From: Heliocidaris erythrogramma
Lineage: Eukaryota; Echinodermata; Echinoidea; Camarodonta; Echinometridae
Reading direction: 5' to 3'
Assembly (NCBI GenBank): GCA_025617745.1
Contig: CM046853.1
Span: 50,832,934 to 50,896,933, forward strand
Length of the DNA: 64,000 nucleotides
A program made the position numbers and the translations under genes. Below the pieces are notes generated by a model. The model was not told the origin of the DNA. It searched no databases and saw only the letters and a program-made list of their open reading frames with translations. This document shows positions 1-11,611 of the stretch, piece by piece. How positions within the stretch are numbered: position 1 is the first letter of the stretch; each line of letters starts with the position of its first letter.

Positions 1-1252
1 ATGACATGATGCATGAATGTGATAAGTCAACAGACCAGGCAGCTGGTAACTACCTCAATCACAAAAGCATCCATAAAGGTACTACACATATCTAATACTT
101 CAAATGAAATAATAGTACATAATCAATTCACAGTGTTATGGGCAGCAACTTGTCAAACCAAAACAATCAGAAGAAATTTTCTGTAAAAATGTCTGTGGCA
201 AGTTACATGATATACTGTAAATTTTTGTTTAGGTATAGTCTGGCTAACACATTTAGGCCAACATGAACAGTCAGTAGCCAAACGTAAACGAATCGACACA
301 TTGATAATAATTTGTCATTTGATAATTTTGAACTTAGTCTTCCAATATGTTTTCTCCCCAACATCCTAAAATCGCAGACTTTCAAAGATCTATATGAAGG
401 CCGACATGTATATCAACTACATGTACATTTTAAACTACCAGTAGATCAATCTTGTAATGTAATTTAATATCGGTATGTACATGAACATCTTGAAAAGGGA
501 ACTGATCAATTAAAGCTACTAAATGGACATGACTGTACATATACTGTAGATAATTTGCCCAGAACTTTGCCCCTTTATCAGTACATGTACAATTACAATA
601 ATTAACAAGATCAAAATCATCACTGGACTTACAGTATACACAGAAGCCCCACATGTGACGTTCTAGGATGCACAAGCAGCTTCATGTGCTTAAAATTCGT
701 CTTCCCTAATGCACTTGTTCACTTGTTTACCTTTCCACTTTTTTGTTTATACATGTATATCACACAGTAATATACAGATGTGCACATTTCACTGATATGT
801 GTATAAGCACAAGGTAGAAGTGTAGGTATAATATTACCATTTTTATTCAATGTAATTAGTGATTGATATAAAATATGAAGGGTGATCTTTCTATATATTA
901 AGTGTAGTCTACTTGACATGACAAAAGAAAAATTGCTGCCTTTTCAGAGCTGTGCTTATGTAGATGGGCCACACTGTAGCTTATACATAATTTTATACCA
1001 TCCTTTGGAATATGGATTTCACATTATTATCAAGAACTTAAACTGCACTGCACCACAATAATACCTGTACATGTATGCACTTGTACCATATTGTACATGT
1101 ACATGTATGTATTCCAGTTCCACGTTCACTCATTTAACCAGCATCATACATGCTACATTTTGAAGGCTCAATGATCTTTAATTTCAGGTATATATAAAAA
1201 ATGTATCTACTAAATTCTTTTGCAATGACTTGGAACTATACTTGATACTCAC
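1..1252 (-). other. Start of tropomodulin intron after first coding exon
   Basis: AT-rich intron sequence. The only pattern I see is recurrent ACATGTACATGTA-type palindromic runs (for example near 1080-1110). No second tropomodulin exon was recognised. Confidence 0.6.
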
Positions 1253-1366
1253 ATCTGGGTCTAGTTCATAGGCAAGCTCCTCCAATTGCTCTTCGGTAAG
1301 ATTCTTAAGAATCTCATCCTCATCGATGTCTGCATATTTGTTGTAGTCATTCTTTAAATCTGCCAT
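1253..1366 (-). CDS. TMOD: Tropomodulin-family first coding exon (partial gene)
   Basis: The exon encodes 38 residues beginning MADLKNDYNKYADIDEDEIL and ending ELDPD, followed by a clean GTGAGT donor (phase 0). This is the conserved N-terminus of tropomodulins and leiomodins: a short tropomyosin-binding helix, then the 'DIDEDEIL..LT.EQLEEL..ELDPD' segment. These proteins cap actin-filament pointed ends together with tropomyosin. The start is the first ATG and has A at -3 and G at +4. Later exons, including the leucine-rich-repeat cap, lie beyond the left edge, so tropomodulin and leiomodin cannot be separated here. Any 5' non-coding exon or promoter to the right was not resolved. Confidence 0.88.
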
Positions 1367-3928
1367 CTTTGCAATTTTGTTCTTATTTACTTCAGGTCTC
1401 TATCTTGTTCAGCTCCTGGTTTTGTTGAAAATAAAGTAAATAAATAAAAGGATAATACATGTATTAACATGATAAACTGAAAGAAGTCTCAGTCAGTAAC
1501 TGGGGAAAGTCCTATTTGACAGTACATGCATCAAAAGGCGGGGGACAGGGGGTCCATGTCCCACCCCCTCCCTTCCCCACTTTTGACGATCCGAACCATA
1601 TCAAAGTATTAAAATGCCTATGTGTATGTTTAACACCAAAAACTTTTGAGAACATGTTCACGCTTTTATTAACCAAAGGGGTCTAATGCCTTCCATGTTT
1701 GGCCTTACATGGAAACTTCTCCTATTGGACTTAATTTTAATTATCAAATCAACACCAGTTTATAAATGACATTATAACAGCATGAATAAGGTAACATACA
1801 TACGGTACATGTACATGTCCTCCACATACCAGGCACTCATGATCATATTACAAAAAAAAAATCTTATAATTTGATAGGAAATGATATTCCTATGGATACA
1901 CAACCTACTGGAAGACTGGAACACAATGTAATGCAGAGCGGTGCTGATCATCAAAATACTATTGTTTGCACAGATTTTCTAGGAACTATCTACAAATTAT
2001 GCATTAGTGTCAACATGAATGAATACATTCATTTCACAATTTATGAAAATAAAATCTGCATAAATATTAATATCCTATAGATTTTGACCTGGCTTAGAAA
2101 AACCGGACATACATGTACATGTATATCAAGTAATAATTTTATAGGGATTAATTTCATCCACGTTTTACCTCAAAGTTGCAGAGGTAACTAATGGTAGACC
2201 TAGAATTCTACACCAGAATAATCAGTCAAATTCTGGGTAAAACAATTGCCTTTATACAAAGTTGGATGATGAAATATATCTACGGTCATGTGTCATGAGT
2301 TGGTCCCCTTTTGTGTTACAAGGTGATCTTAGCTTTTGTGATGCATTTTTAACTTTAAAAGCATCTTCTTAAGTATACAACCTATGATAGAAAAAGTATA
2401 CATTACCTGATAGGAAATTACATAGGGAATCTAAGACATGTATTAATATACGCTAATACCCAATTCCATTAATCAACATCTGAGACTGTCGATTTTTGAT
2501 CAAGTATACCCAGAAACCCAGTGTGTCTGGACAGGTTGGTCAAACAGTAAACTGAACAACTTCTCATGTAAATTGTCATAATATAGGTTGACAACTGTAA
2601 GAATTGCAAAATTTACATTCACTAATTTTTCTTGTTCTTGATGCATATTATTTGTAAAATCCAAGGGAAAAACTGACATGTTATTTTTGTTCAATGTCCG
2701 GACACACAACCCTCCCGGCAGTTTTGTAATATGGACATGAATGCAAATCTTTTATAAAGTCGATTTTGTGGCTGACTGATCTACGGATTTCACCCTGATA
2801 GGCCTGATTTCTAATGAATGATATACACCTGTAGATCTATTTCAAACCAACCAAGTCTTATGCATCAGGCATGATAATCAAGCCTCTGGGCTCTCTCTCT
2901 CACACTCAAGAGTCACACGCAGGGCAACTATTTCTCACACCTCACAGCCACACCGGAAAAAAACAACAAAACAACAATTTGCGAGTCTACAACGTGGACG
3001 GCTGCCACCGAGCTAGCAAGATAGCACAGTAGTGTTGAGATGGCCGAGCGAGGTAGTTAACATGCAATATATCGCGCACATTGGCACCCAATCACTGCCC
3101 TAGATCTACGTGTATATCTACATGTACAGCTAGCAGCAGATTTCTAGATCGTACTTGTATTTATTTGGCAAACCTCAACATGGTCAAAAGTCAAAGATAT
3201 TCTTGTTAAGTCACATCAGAAGTTTGGTGCATTGAAAAATGTGTCACATTGCACGCATTTGTGGGGTGCCCAGTTTAATGATCCGCATAGCTTTAATATG
3301 GTCCTCGGCCTCGGCCATGACAGGCTACATCATTAAACATTAGATCTAATTTGTAACTTGGACGAGATCTAATTAGATCTTCCTGCAAATCGACATCACT
3401 ACAGTGGTCAGTGGTAAATTTTGACATTCCCATCCCAATTTAATAATACTACCAGTATGGCAAGAGGTCCTAAAGCTACGCACCCTGCAAATTCGCGCAA
3501 TGTGATGCGTTCAATACACCAAATTTCTGCAGTGACTGAGCAACGAGAATATCATGGAGGTTTTGAAAAAAAATGAGTAATTTTCCTTTATTTTTGTGAT
3601 ATCATTTGGAAATCGGGGTGAAATTATTCACATTAGTCAGCTTCAAAATAAAGATATGCATTCATTTATTATATGTGCGGAGCTTTAGGACCCTTTCATC
3701 GACACGTCATGGGCATCGACATCGACTTGAAATTTTTATTGACATTTGTCCATCGTAATATTCTCATGGATTTAATTTCAGAGTATCATGTAGAACCAAG
3801 ATATATAAATTTGCATAAATCACTGAAAAAGTGACTTTTTAGCTGCTGGAAACAAAGTACGTAGCTTTAGTTTAGGTCCCCCCCCCACTCACATTGTCAC
3901 ACATATTTGCGAGGTCATACCTAGTACC
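1367..3928. other. Tropomodulin 5' flank / possible 5' intron
   Basis: No coding exon recognised. A short C/G-rich repeat lies near 1540-1585, further ACATGTACATG runs near 1805 and 2105, and a dispersed-repeat fragment at 2500-2745 (listed separately). Some of this may be 5' UTR or first intron of the minus-strand tropomodulin gene. Confidence 0.4.
2500..2745. repeat. Fragment of the 'CCGGACA' dispersed repeat
   Basis: The stretch from 'gtatacccag' through 'ggacaggttgg' to 'gtccggacacacaac' parallels the right arm of the foldback element at 4811-5045, with many substitutions. A further diverged relative seems present near 30540-30830. Confidence 0.55.
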
Positions 3929-5130
3929 TTTGTTTACATTTGTAGCAAAGGGATTACCTTGGCTCTAAATGAAAATGTGATAAGCAGATTCCTCATGAAA
4001 AAGTAGGATGGGGGCTTGTGTATCCGGACACAAACAAAAATTAACCTGTCACTTTTGCTGTCTGGTTTTACGAAAATTATGCATCAAATAACACTAAAAT
4101 CTGTGAATATTTGGAATTTAACCTTTGGTCAACCTACATGTATCTTGTGAAAGAAAATGATAAGTTGCATGAAACTTGAAAAGTGACCTGTCCAGATAAC
4201 CAACATGTCCAGTCGCATGACGTGTGGGTATACCGTATCTGTTTCAGCAGTAGAGGCACTGATATTGGAGACTTTGCTAATGTTCAAGACTCAAGAGGAC
4301 AATAGAAACAACACCAACAAGGCACTTTTTCTCTGCCAAATTTTTTCCCCTCAGAAATCAGAAGCCCATTTGTTTTGTGTGTGGATCATAACAAAAAATG
4401 TTATGAAACAAAAGTAGAGGGTAGAATTTTAAAGTACTGTAAACGCTGTTACTTTCTTGCGATTAAATTTTCGCGCTGAGCGACCCCAAAACATATTCGC
4501 GGGTTCTTAAATTCATGCTGCACAATTGCTCGCTCGTATGTACATCCACTCCATTTCTTAATTGACACACACGCAGTCCATTCAAATGTATGTACCGCAT
4601 ACACAACTACACACATGCGCTCGAAAATAAATTGGACACACACACACACACATACATTATTAATGTGTTGAAGCACACAATTCAAACCGCATAAGAAATC
4701 ATGCTAATATTTTCATAAGTTCTAGAATTTGCGCTTACCGAAAATAGCAAGAAACCTGCAAAAATTAATGTACCCCGAAAATCTCCACGTTTACAGTAGA
4801 CGGTCAAAAGGGGTATACCCAGACGTTGTGCGTCCGGACAGGTTGGTTATCCGGACAGGTCATTTTTAAACAATAAATAAAACACCTTTTCATGCAAATT
4901 GTCACAAATCTTTCACAGCATAGGTTGAAAATCATGTGAATTGCAAATATTCACTGATTTTAGTCAACCTGATACTGTACTTTTCGAAAATCTGACAGCA
5001 AAATTGACAGGCTAATTTTTGTTAAGTGTCCGGACACATAACCCCTCCATCCTACTTTATCATGAGGAATCTGCTTATCACATTTTTATTTTGAGCCAAG
5101 GTAATCCCTTTGCTACAAATGTAAACAAAG
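3929..5130. mobile_element. Foldback element with ~300 bp arms, containing a nested MITE
   Basis: The left arm (3929-4235, from 'tttgtttacatttgtagcaa' to 'gggtatacc') recurs as its reverse complement in the right arm (4811-5130). The arms are imperfect but clearly homologous, both carrying 'gtccggacac'-type and 'gaggaatctgcttatcac' blocks. The loop holds a separate small element at 4435-4798. No transposase ORF is present, so this is non-autonomous or an inverted duplication. Confidence 0.7.
4435..4798. mobile_element. MITE with TACTGTAAACG termini
   Basis: Ends are inverted: TACTGTAAACG on the left and CGTTTACAGTA on the right. Inside are 'tttcgcgc' and 'attcgcggg' blocks also found in the element at 31934-32123, so both belong to one family of short 'cgcgaaatt' MITEs. 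It includes a CA microsatellite near 4636-4652. Confidence 0.65.
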
Positions 5131-5522
5131 AAAATTGGTCTCCAAAATGGGAGACAGTCTTCCAAATGGGTTATCAAAAATATTGACATAAGTCTCTGAC
5201 AATATTAATAGAGATGGTCTTCCAAATATAAAACAGACTCCGATATCGGCCGTGCGCCTCTTGACATTGCTTGACCATGTACTGTTCAGTACCAAGCCTC
5301 CAACTCCAAAGCCTCTTTCGATAATGAGGAGAAGAGGAAAATGGAAAAGACAGTCAAGCTTCAGTTAAAATATTCTAACAAAGTTAGCATGTCTAGGCTA
5401 ATACTAAAGTAATAGAGACACCAACACAAAAAATTATATTTTTAATTAAACGTTTATGAAGGTCAAAAAGGGGTTTAAATGAAAGGCAGTGTCAATATAA
5501 TTTTCTAAATCTATTCTTGTAA

Positions 5523-5547
5523 AGAGAACCACAAATTGTGGTTCTCT
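5523..5547. repeat. Perfect short palindrome
   Basis: AGAGAACCACAA followed almost immediately by TTGTGGTTCTCT forms a hairpin-capable palindrome. No adjoining terminal repeats were seen. Confidence 0.5.
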
Positions 5548-5989
5548 GTGCCACAATAAGATCACCAATCGATCACGAATGACGTTCACCATGTTCACCA
5601 TCACTGATCACTGACTCTACTCACTGCTGATGTGTCTTTGACTTTTGAGTTTGACCCCCCTGATTATTTACCGGCACTTCATCATGCTCAGTTTTTTCAT
5701 ACATTGATGTTGATGATAGGGTCTAACTTACCGGTAAGCTAAAAATGTGTGGATTAAGTCCGAATATCCAATTAATGATCACTTACCTCAATCAATTCTC
5801 TATTATTTGCCTCTCCTGCGAATCAGCTATTCCACCACACCAGGGGTTCTCGGGGGCTAGGCAAGCGGGGCGATGTTACATTGGCGTTGCGTTGCGTGCT
5901 GCTTCGCAAGGGATCCAGGAAAACGCCTATTGATGTTACCTATCCTTTGACCCACACATTATCATTAGTGCATCTCGGTATGCGCTATA

Positions 5990-6060
5990 TCAAACAAGCC
6001 TTCGAAAATACTAGGATGACACATACACAGTTTGCGCAAGCGCAGTAGCGTAGTCTGCAC
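5990..6060. promoter_or_regulatory. Possible NRF1-type promoter element
   Basis: TGCGCAAGCGCA at 6033-6044 is close to the NRF1 consensus (YGCGCAYGCGCR) and lies in a locally CpG-richer patch (5820-6060) of otherwise AT-rich DNA. It could belong to an upstream start of the minus-strand tropomodulin gene. No transcript boundary is visible, so this is tentative. Confidence 0.25.
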
Positions 6061-6299
6061 CACAGCAAGGAAGAGGAGATGAGAGGAAGAAGAAATTAAT
6101 TCTTCTTCTGTCATTGAAGTACAGTCCACCTACATCGATCTCTACCAGCCTTGATGCTGGTGTATAGTATTGTTATACTTAAATTGCAGTTATATACTGG
6201 AACCAATTTGATAGTAAGATCACCACATTCGCACCATAACAAAATGAACCAAAAAAAAAAAAATGAACAAAAAAATGTCCTTCATATGTCACAAGTTAT

Positions 6300-7190
6300 C
6301 CCATTTTGCTAATTTCTTATGGTTAAGCCTGTAGGCCATCCCTAACGAAAATGTCCCTCATGTTTTTCTTGTTTGTGTTGTTACAATTTAATGTCTTAAT
6401 TCATTTATCTGTAATGTCTACGCCCTCTTTTTATTCACCCATCTTCTAATCTCCCTATATTTACAACCTGCTTCCCCGGTTTTTATTTTTACCACCACCA
6501 CCCACCCCTTCCTCTCTCTCTCTCTCTCTCTTTCTGAAGGGGCATAATGGGGAGAAGTTGCTCATTTACTTTTCAAGGGTGGGTTGTAAGGATAGGCAGT
6601 TTGTAGCAGTGTCCAGTCTAATGAATATAAGCTCATCTTTATAATCACCTCTTTATATCCTTCACACTCCAGCTTCCAGCTTGTATTTTAATATGAAAAG
6701 CTTTGTTTATTAAAATCATTGTTACAGTGAATTTTTTCAAGATTACTGATCAACTGTGGTTGATAGTTTCATTCTTGATCATCCCAAAACGCTGCTCAGA
6801 ATATAGTTCACCAATATGTCACTAAAATTAATCTGTTAGTACTCTAAAAATTATAACTTTAATTTAAAGCACCAAAATATCCACTTAACTCTTACTGTGC
6901 CAAGGGGTTTAGCTCTCTTCAAAATTTTACTAAAGTGTGATCAATGCTTACTTTTGAAATGTCTGCACTTCATATGACTAACCATCTATTATTTATTTGA
7001 TATGTTTTGTAATATTTTTCTAAGACTTATGATTTCTGTATATATATTATTTTATGCATGTAATTGTTGTTTTAATACTTGTATTTATATTTATTTTTCA
7101 TTGTATTTTATAGGCCCCATTGTAAACCAGCCAAGTAGCTGAATTGGGCTTATACCGTGTTTAAATAAATAAATCAAATCAAATCAATTT
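6300..7190 (+). mobile_element. Probable 3' end of a non-LTR retrotransposon
   Basis: The block ends in an AAATAAATCAAATCAAATCAA tail at about 7164-7187, after 'tataggccccattgtaaacc', the typical layout of a LINE 3' UTR ending in short A-rich repeats. It contains a CT microsatellite (about 6510-6532). No open reverse-transcriptase frame is visible. Confidence 0.4.
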
Positions 7191-8605
7191 AAAAACATAT
7201 TGTCTACAAAACTTGGTGGAAATTTATTGCCATTTCTTATGATACCAAACATTATTACTTTACCCAACTTTATGCATAAGAATAATTGAAAATTACATTT
7301 GAGTTTTTTGTCCATTATTTTTAGGTTTCTCATTTGTTTACTATTGTTTAATGTGGAAATAAAGGTAACATCATGTTTAAAATTTGCAATTTTCTCCAAT
7401 TTCTATGGTAGCATATAATTATGATCATATAGTTAGAATGATTGATTTATGCTCAAAATTTTGATATATATTGAGCACCATAAAGCTTTCCAGTGGTAGA
7501 GCAATTGGTGAATGGAAATGACAAGTCTGTCACATATACATAACACATGATCCGTACTGAACAAGTTAAAATGTTTATTTAAAAATCTACCTTTAATCAA
7601 ATTTTTTTTACTCAATTTAATGATTTGTAGTTCCATAAGAAAAAAAAATTGCCCAAATTGGTTATTTTGATGTTCCAAGCAATAGCATGAATTTGGGGCA
7701 TATTAAAACATATCAAATAGTATCTTTTAGTCCACTAGCCATTATAATGCCATCATAGGCGTAAAGGCCTGAGCATCCCAGCAGAACGACGGCCCACGAC
7801 ACCAACAATGTTTAGTGAACCCTCAGAATAGTTGACAGAAGGCCCATCTCCCTGCCCAAGTATGAGCATATTCCATCACTTTGCAGTCCAAACATGAGAT
7901 GATATATAAGGGGGGATGCTGTAGTTCCCCATCTTCCCCGCCTTTAATGCATATCATTATTATTGCTAAATTATTATACATGTACAACAGTGAGCTTTTC
8001 TCCTATTGGTTTAATTTGTACTCAAAACACTTCTGGTTGTGATTATTGGACCTTCACAGCAAATGGGCTAAAATTTATGATTTACTGCCAAAAATCAATG
8101 CTTAGTACTTTGGACATCAGGATAACCAATTCTGGCATTTTCTTTTTTTTCCTGAAGGAACCCCAAATCATTAAATGTATACTCATTATTAATCCTTTGT
8201 CCATCCATGCACATTAATGTGTAATAGCATTACAACTGAATATAATCTCAAATACTATACTCTGTCAAATTATTTTCTACGTGCTATAACGAAGAGTAAA
8301 TCACAAAAATGAATAACATACACAACATCCATGTAGCTTTCAAAGCAGGAACATTTATTCAAATTTCCCAGCACATATCAACAACAATGTGAAAATAATC
8401 GTGATTTCTGTATAAAATGTGAAAACGGCATATTTCACAAATACCTACCAAGACACACTGCCTTGTACTATGAAGGAAATCACATCCATAAAACCTTGTG
8501 AGAAAAATATGAAGAGGATTGATTATCTCCTTCCATTTCATCATTAGAGAAACATTAAGGAAATAGCCATCCATTAACCATCACTTCCTTTAGTTACCAC
8601 TTTCA
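7191..8605. other. Intergenic, no gene seen
   Basis: AT-rich sequence. The short ORFs present lack protein-like composition. A slightly GC-richer patch at 7750-7860 has no recognised identity. Confidence 0.5.
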
Positions 8606-8997
8606 TTAAAGAGAAGGTAGAGTTCTGGTCAAGGTCAAAACTAATTTGTGAGCTTTCTCATTCCTTTCATGTTAGTTTGGAAGAACATCATAGTAAAAAT
8701 GTTCCCTGAAAAGAAAAGGATTGCTCTTCAAATGCGCTCACATTCGAAGTATGACAAGAAATAGATGAAACGCTCAGGCCGAACATTCTTGCCACACGTG
8801 TGTGCAGTCCCATATGTACCCATTTCTGTGTGCAGTGCAAGTGCTTTCCAGCGAGATTGGGTCAAGTTCTTATTTATAATGATTCACAGTATACCACAAT
8901 TCTTATGTAGACATGATCAACCTTTCCCCAATTGCTTTGAGATTTTGCGTTTCTTTCACAATGTAATCGCATGACCAGAACTCAACTTTATCTTTAA
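8606..8997 (+). mobile_element. TTAA-flanked MITE, family D, full-length copy
   Basis: TTAA at 8606-8609 and 8994-8997 bracket a 384 bp element with inverted ends: 'agagaaggtagagttctgg' at left, and at right 'ccagaactcaactttatct', its near reverse complement. TTAA target duplications are characteristic of piggyBac-type transposition. Other copies lie near 11735-12107, 22433-22486, 29537-29772 and 63767-64000. Confidence 0.7.
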
Positions 8998-9137
8998 AAC
9001 ATATCTTACGATTTGCATAAATCACATAGGACGTTGTTTCCAACATATCCATATGTGAAAATCAAATTATAATGAATAACATACAATCCAATAATCAATT
9101 ACAACAATTTCAGAGACAAGAAACAACACAGATTTTA

Positions 9138-9172
9138 CCCCCCCCCCCAAAAAAAAAAAAAAAAAAAAAAAA
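9138..9172. repeat. Poly-C / poly-A tract
   Basis: A C run is followed directly by about 25 A. Low complexity only. Confidence 0.8.
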
Positions 9173-10304
9173 TTAAAGCTAATTTTGGTAGGAAAAATTC
9201 ACAAAAGAAAACATTTAATCCTTGTAGCTGGACCACCGCACTGTTGTTTGATAACCTACAATACAAATTTTAAAAGTCTAAAAGACTTTTACAGTGAATG
9301 GAAAATTATCTACACCCTGAATCAAAATTCAAGATTGCTTATTTAATTTGTCAGAGAAAATTGAACATAGCTTTTTTATAGATTGCCATAATGTCATAGG
9401 GCATAAAGCCAATTATATTTGAATTGAAATACTACAAATTGTAACAGCAATAATAACCCCTCTCTCCAACAACCGTCCAATAATTTAGTAGAAGTACTAT
9501 TCATATGTCATTTGTTTGGAAAGGAGATGGATTCTGTAGACACAATGGATGGCAACAATTGCACTCTACTTCAGCTACAGTAGTTGTACACACCATACTT
9601 GACTCAACATAAAATAAATTTCTTCCTTTCATAACTCAGCTAATTTGAGTTCAAAATATACAGATAATATCTTAATGTATGACAAGTTAATTCCACAATA
9701 ATTTTCTACACCTTACAGTCGGTAGGACTGACATGTCTGCCCTTTGGCTCTATTCACTAAACATACCTATACGGTTCAAATTAGAACTAAATTTTTAAAA
9801 ACAAATTGATTGCCTATATATTAAATAATCCCTTATACTGCCTGAAAACAAGACCTACATTTTAAAGGTATGTTAGGGCTTAAGTAATACTATGTAGTGG
9901 GAGCGACAAAATCACCTAGTCCTAATGAAACTTTGTTATAAATAGCAGCGTTCTTTCTGATGAAGTTATACTGCACTTAATTAACACAAACAACCAACAT
10001 ACACAAGAAAATGGATGTCTGAAGCCATGATCTCAAAATTGAGGGATTTCTCTATGTGACTTAATCTCATTAATCTATTATTAGATAGCATAGCACAACA
10101 GAGGCATGTAAAATTATGCTGCGTTTTGATAGCAAGTACATATAAGATGAAGTAAGCTTGCACACGTTTCATTTTAAGTCTCTTTTTAAGAGAAGTGGGA
10201 GTTCAATATTAGTACATGTACTTTACTTTTCAATTCTGCAGCAAGCATGTAAATGTTGTAAGTGATGTCTAACTTTAAAAAAAATCTTATCTCAAAATAC
10301 AACC
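9173..10304. other. Intergenic downstream of STT3B, no gene seen
   Basis: AT-rich sequence with no recognisable exon. It may include distal STT3B 3' UTR. Confidence 0.45.
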
Positions 10305-11187
10305 TTAAAGCTCAAGTACAGTTTTGGTAGCAAAAAGGAAATTGGAAAGCAACGTGGTAAATATGGTCTCATGTTGTTCTCCTTGTATCAAAGATGTTTG
10401 TACAAGATCATTTGGTATACCATCCATGATTTCTGGTGAATTTTATAGTGTATAGTGCACGCTGATGTTGTTGGGAGTTTATATACCTGGCCTGGTATCT
10501 AAATTATTTTTTCGCCTCTCATTCGTTTAATATTCCACTTTATAAAACAGTTTCAAGAATGTAGCCATCCTGATTGGTCAAATAACACCATGTGACCGTG
10601 CAAAAAAAAGTGATAACACACGGCAAAAGGGCTCTAAAGCACGGCTGAGCTGCGCGTACGTGTACCTCTGGTGCGTGCAAACTTAAAACGCAATGAAATC
10701 GCGTAGTTTGTCATTTTAGCGTAGGGATTACATGTGCGCACTGAAACACGTATGACTTTTGTTGGCTGCGCTTCTGTGATGTCATCCAGGAAAGCAAATG
10801 GCAGCCTCCATGACTGTGCGACTCTTGGCGTTTCTATGGGGTTCGTAACCATTTTTATAGACTTCATAATCATATTGCAGACCCGTTTTATAAAACTATT
10901 AATACATGGTTGTGAGTTTGTGTATTAGCGCGAACTGGCAACATGCAGGTTTTTATCGTGGTGTCAAACACACTCTGCTTGCGCCTCGTGCGTATAGTAC
11001 ACCACGATAAAAACCTTTGTATTGCCAGATCGCACCAACGCACTCCCAACCATGTATTAATACTACATTAGGAGGTGAAATCTTCACAGCATCTTAATAT
11101 TGCTAGTATCTTGCTATTTATGAACAAAAATCCAAGAAATCTGACAATTTTTTTATAGGGCTTACCAAAACTGTACATTACCTTTAA
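10305..11187. mobile_element. TTAA-flanked element with GTACAGTTTTGGTA termini
   Basis: TTAA at 10305-10308 and 11184-11187 flank inverted ends, both containing GTACAGTTTTGGTA. The right third holds a strong hairpin (about 10890-11065): 'aggtttttatcgtggtgt' pairs with 'acaccacgataaaaacc' and 'attaatacatggttg' with 'caaccatgtattaat'. The interior around 10620-10830 is unusually CpG-rich. No transposase frame was seen. Confidence 0.65.
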
Positions 11188-11459
11188 GTACTTATAAAAT
11201 AGTGCATAATTTTACCTGACTAACATTTCTCTTCTACAGACTTGGTTTCCTTACATTTTCTGAAAGCTTGGATAACAAAACACACATATAAATTTGAAAG
11301 TAAAATGATGATTCAGTTTTTCACCAATCCAACATACAAATGGACAACAAAAAACAACGTTCTAATCAATTGTTTTGGTACTCATGTCAATTCTTTCCAT
11401 TTTCCCATTCCACCTAAGTCTATCCCATAACTACATAATTCTATAAGGCTATTTTCCAG

Positions 11460-11465
11460 TTTATT
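11460..11465 (-). terminator. Candidate poly(A) signal for STT3B
   Basis: AATAAA on the minus strand, about 50 bases after the STT3B stop codon. A longer 3' UTR is possible because other signals occur further left. Confidence 0.35.
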
Positions 11466-11515
11466 TTTAAAACTTAACTAAATGTTCCTGGAGTATCGCG
11501 GCAAGGTGAATAGAT

Positions 11516-11611
11516 TTATACTCTTTTATTATTTCTGCCACTTCCTCGGGTGCGCTTGCCTCGCTTCACTACTGGTTTATTCTTGATAGATCCACGCCTC
11601 TTCTTACTGGT
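11516..11611 (-). CDS. STT3B: STT3B last coding exon (803-833, stop)
   Basis: Encodes '[20 protein letters not shown]' and '[11 protein letters not shown]' then TAA at 11516-11518. The Arg/Lys-rich tail is typical of STT3B C-termini. The acceptor is 'tcaacag'. Confidence 0.92.
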   Translation of the reverse strand, partial: TSKKRRGSIKNKPVVKRGKRTRGSGRNNKRV

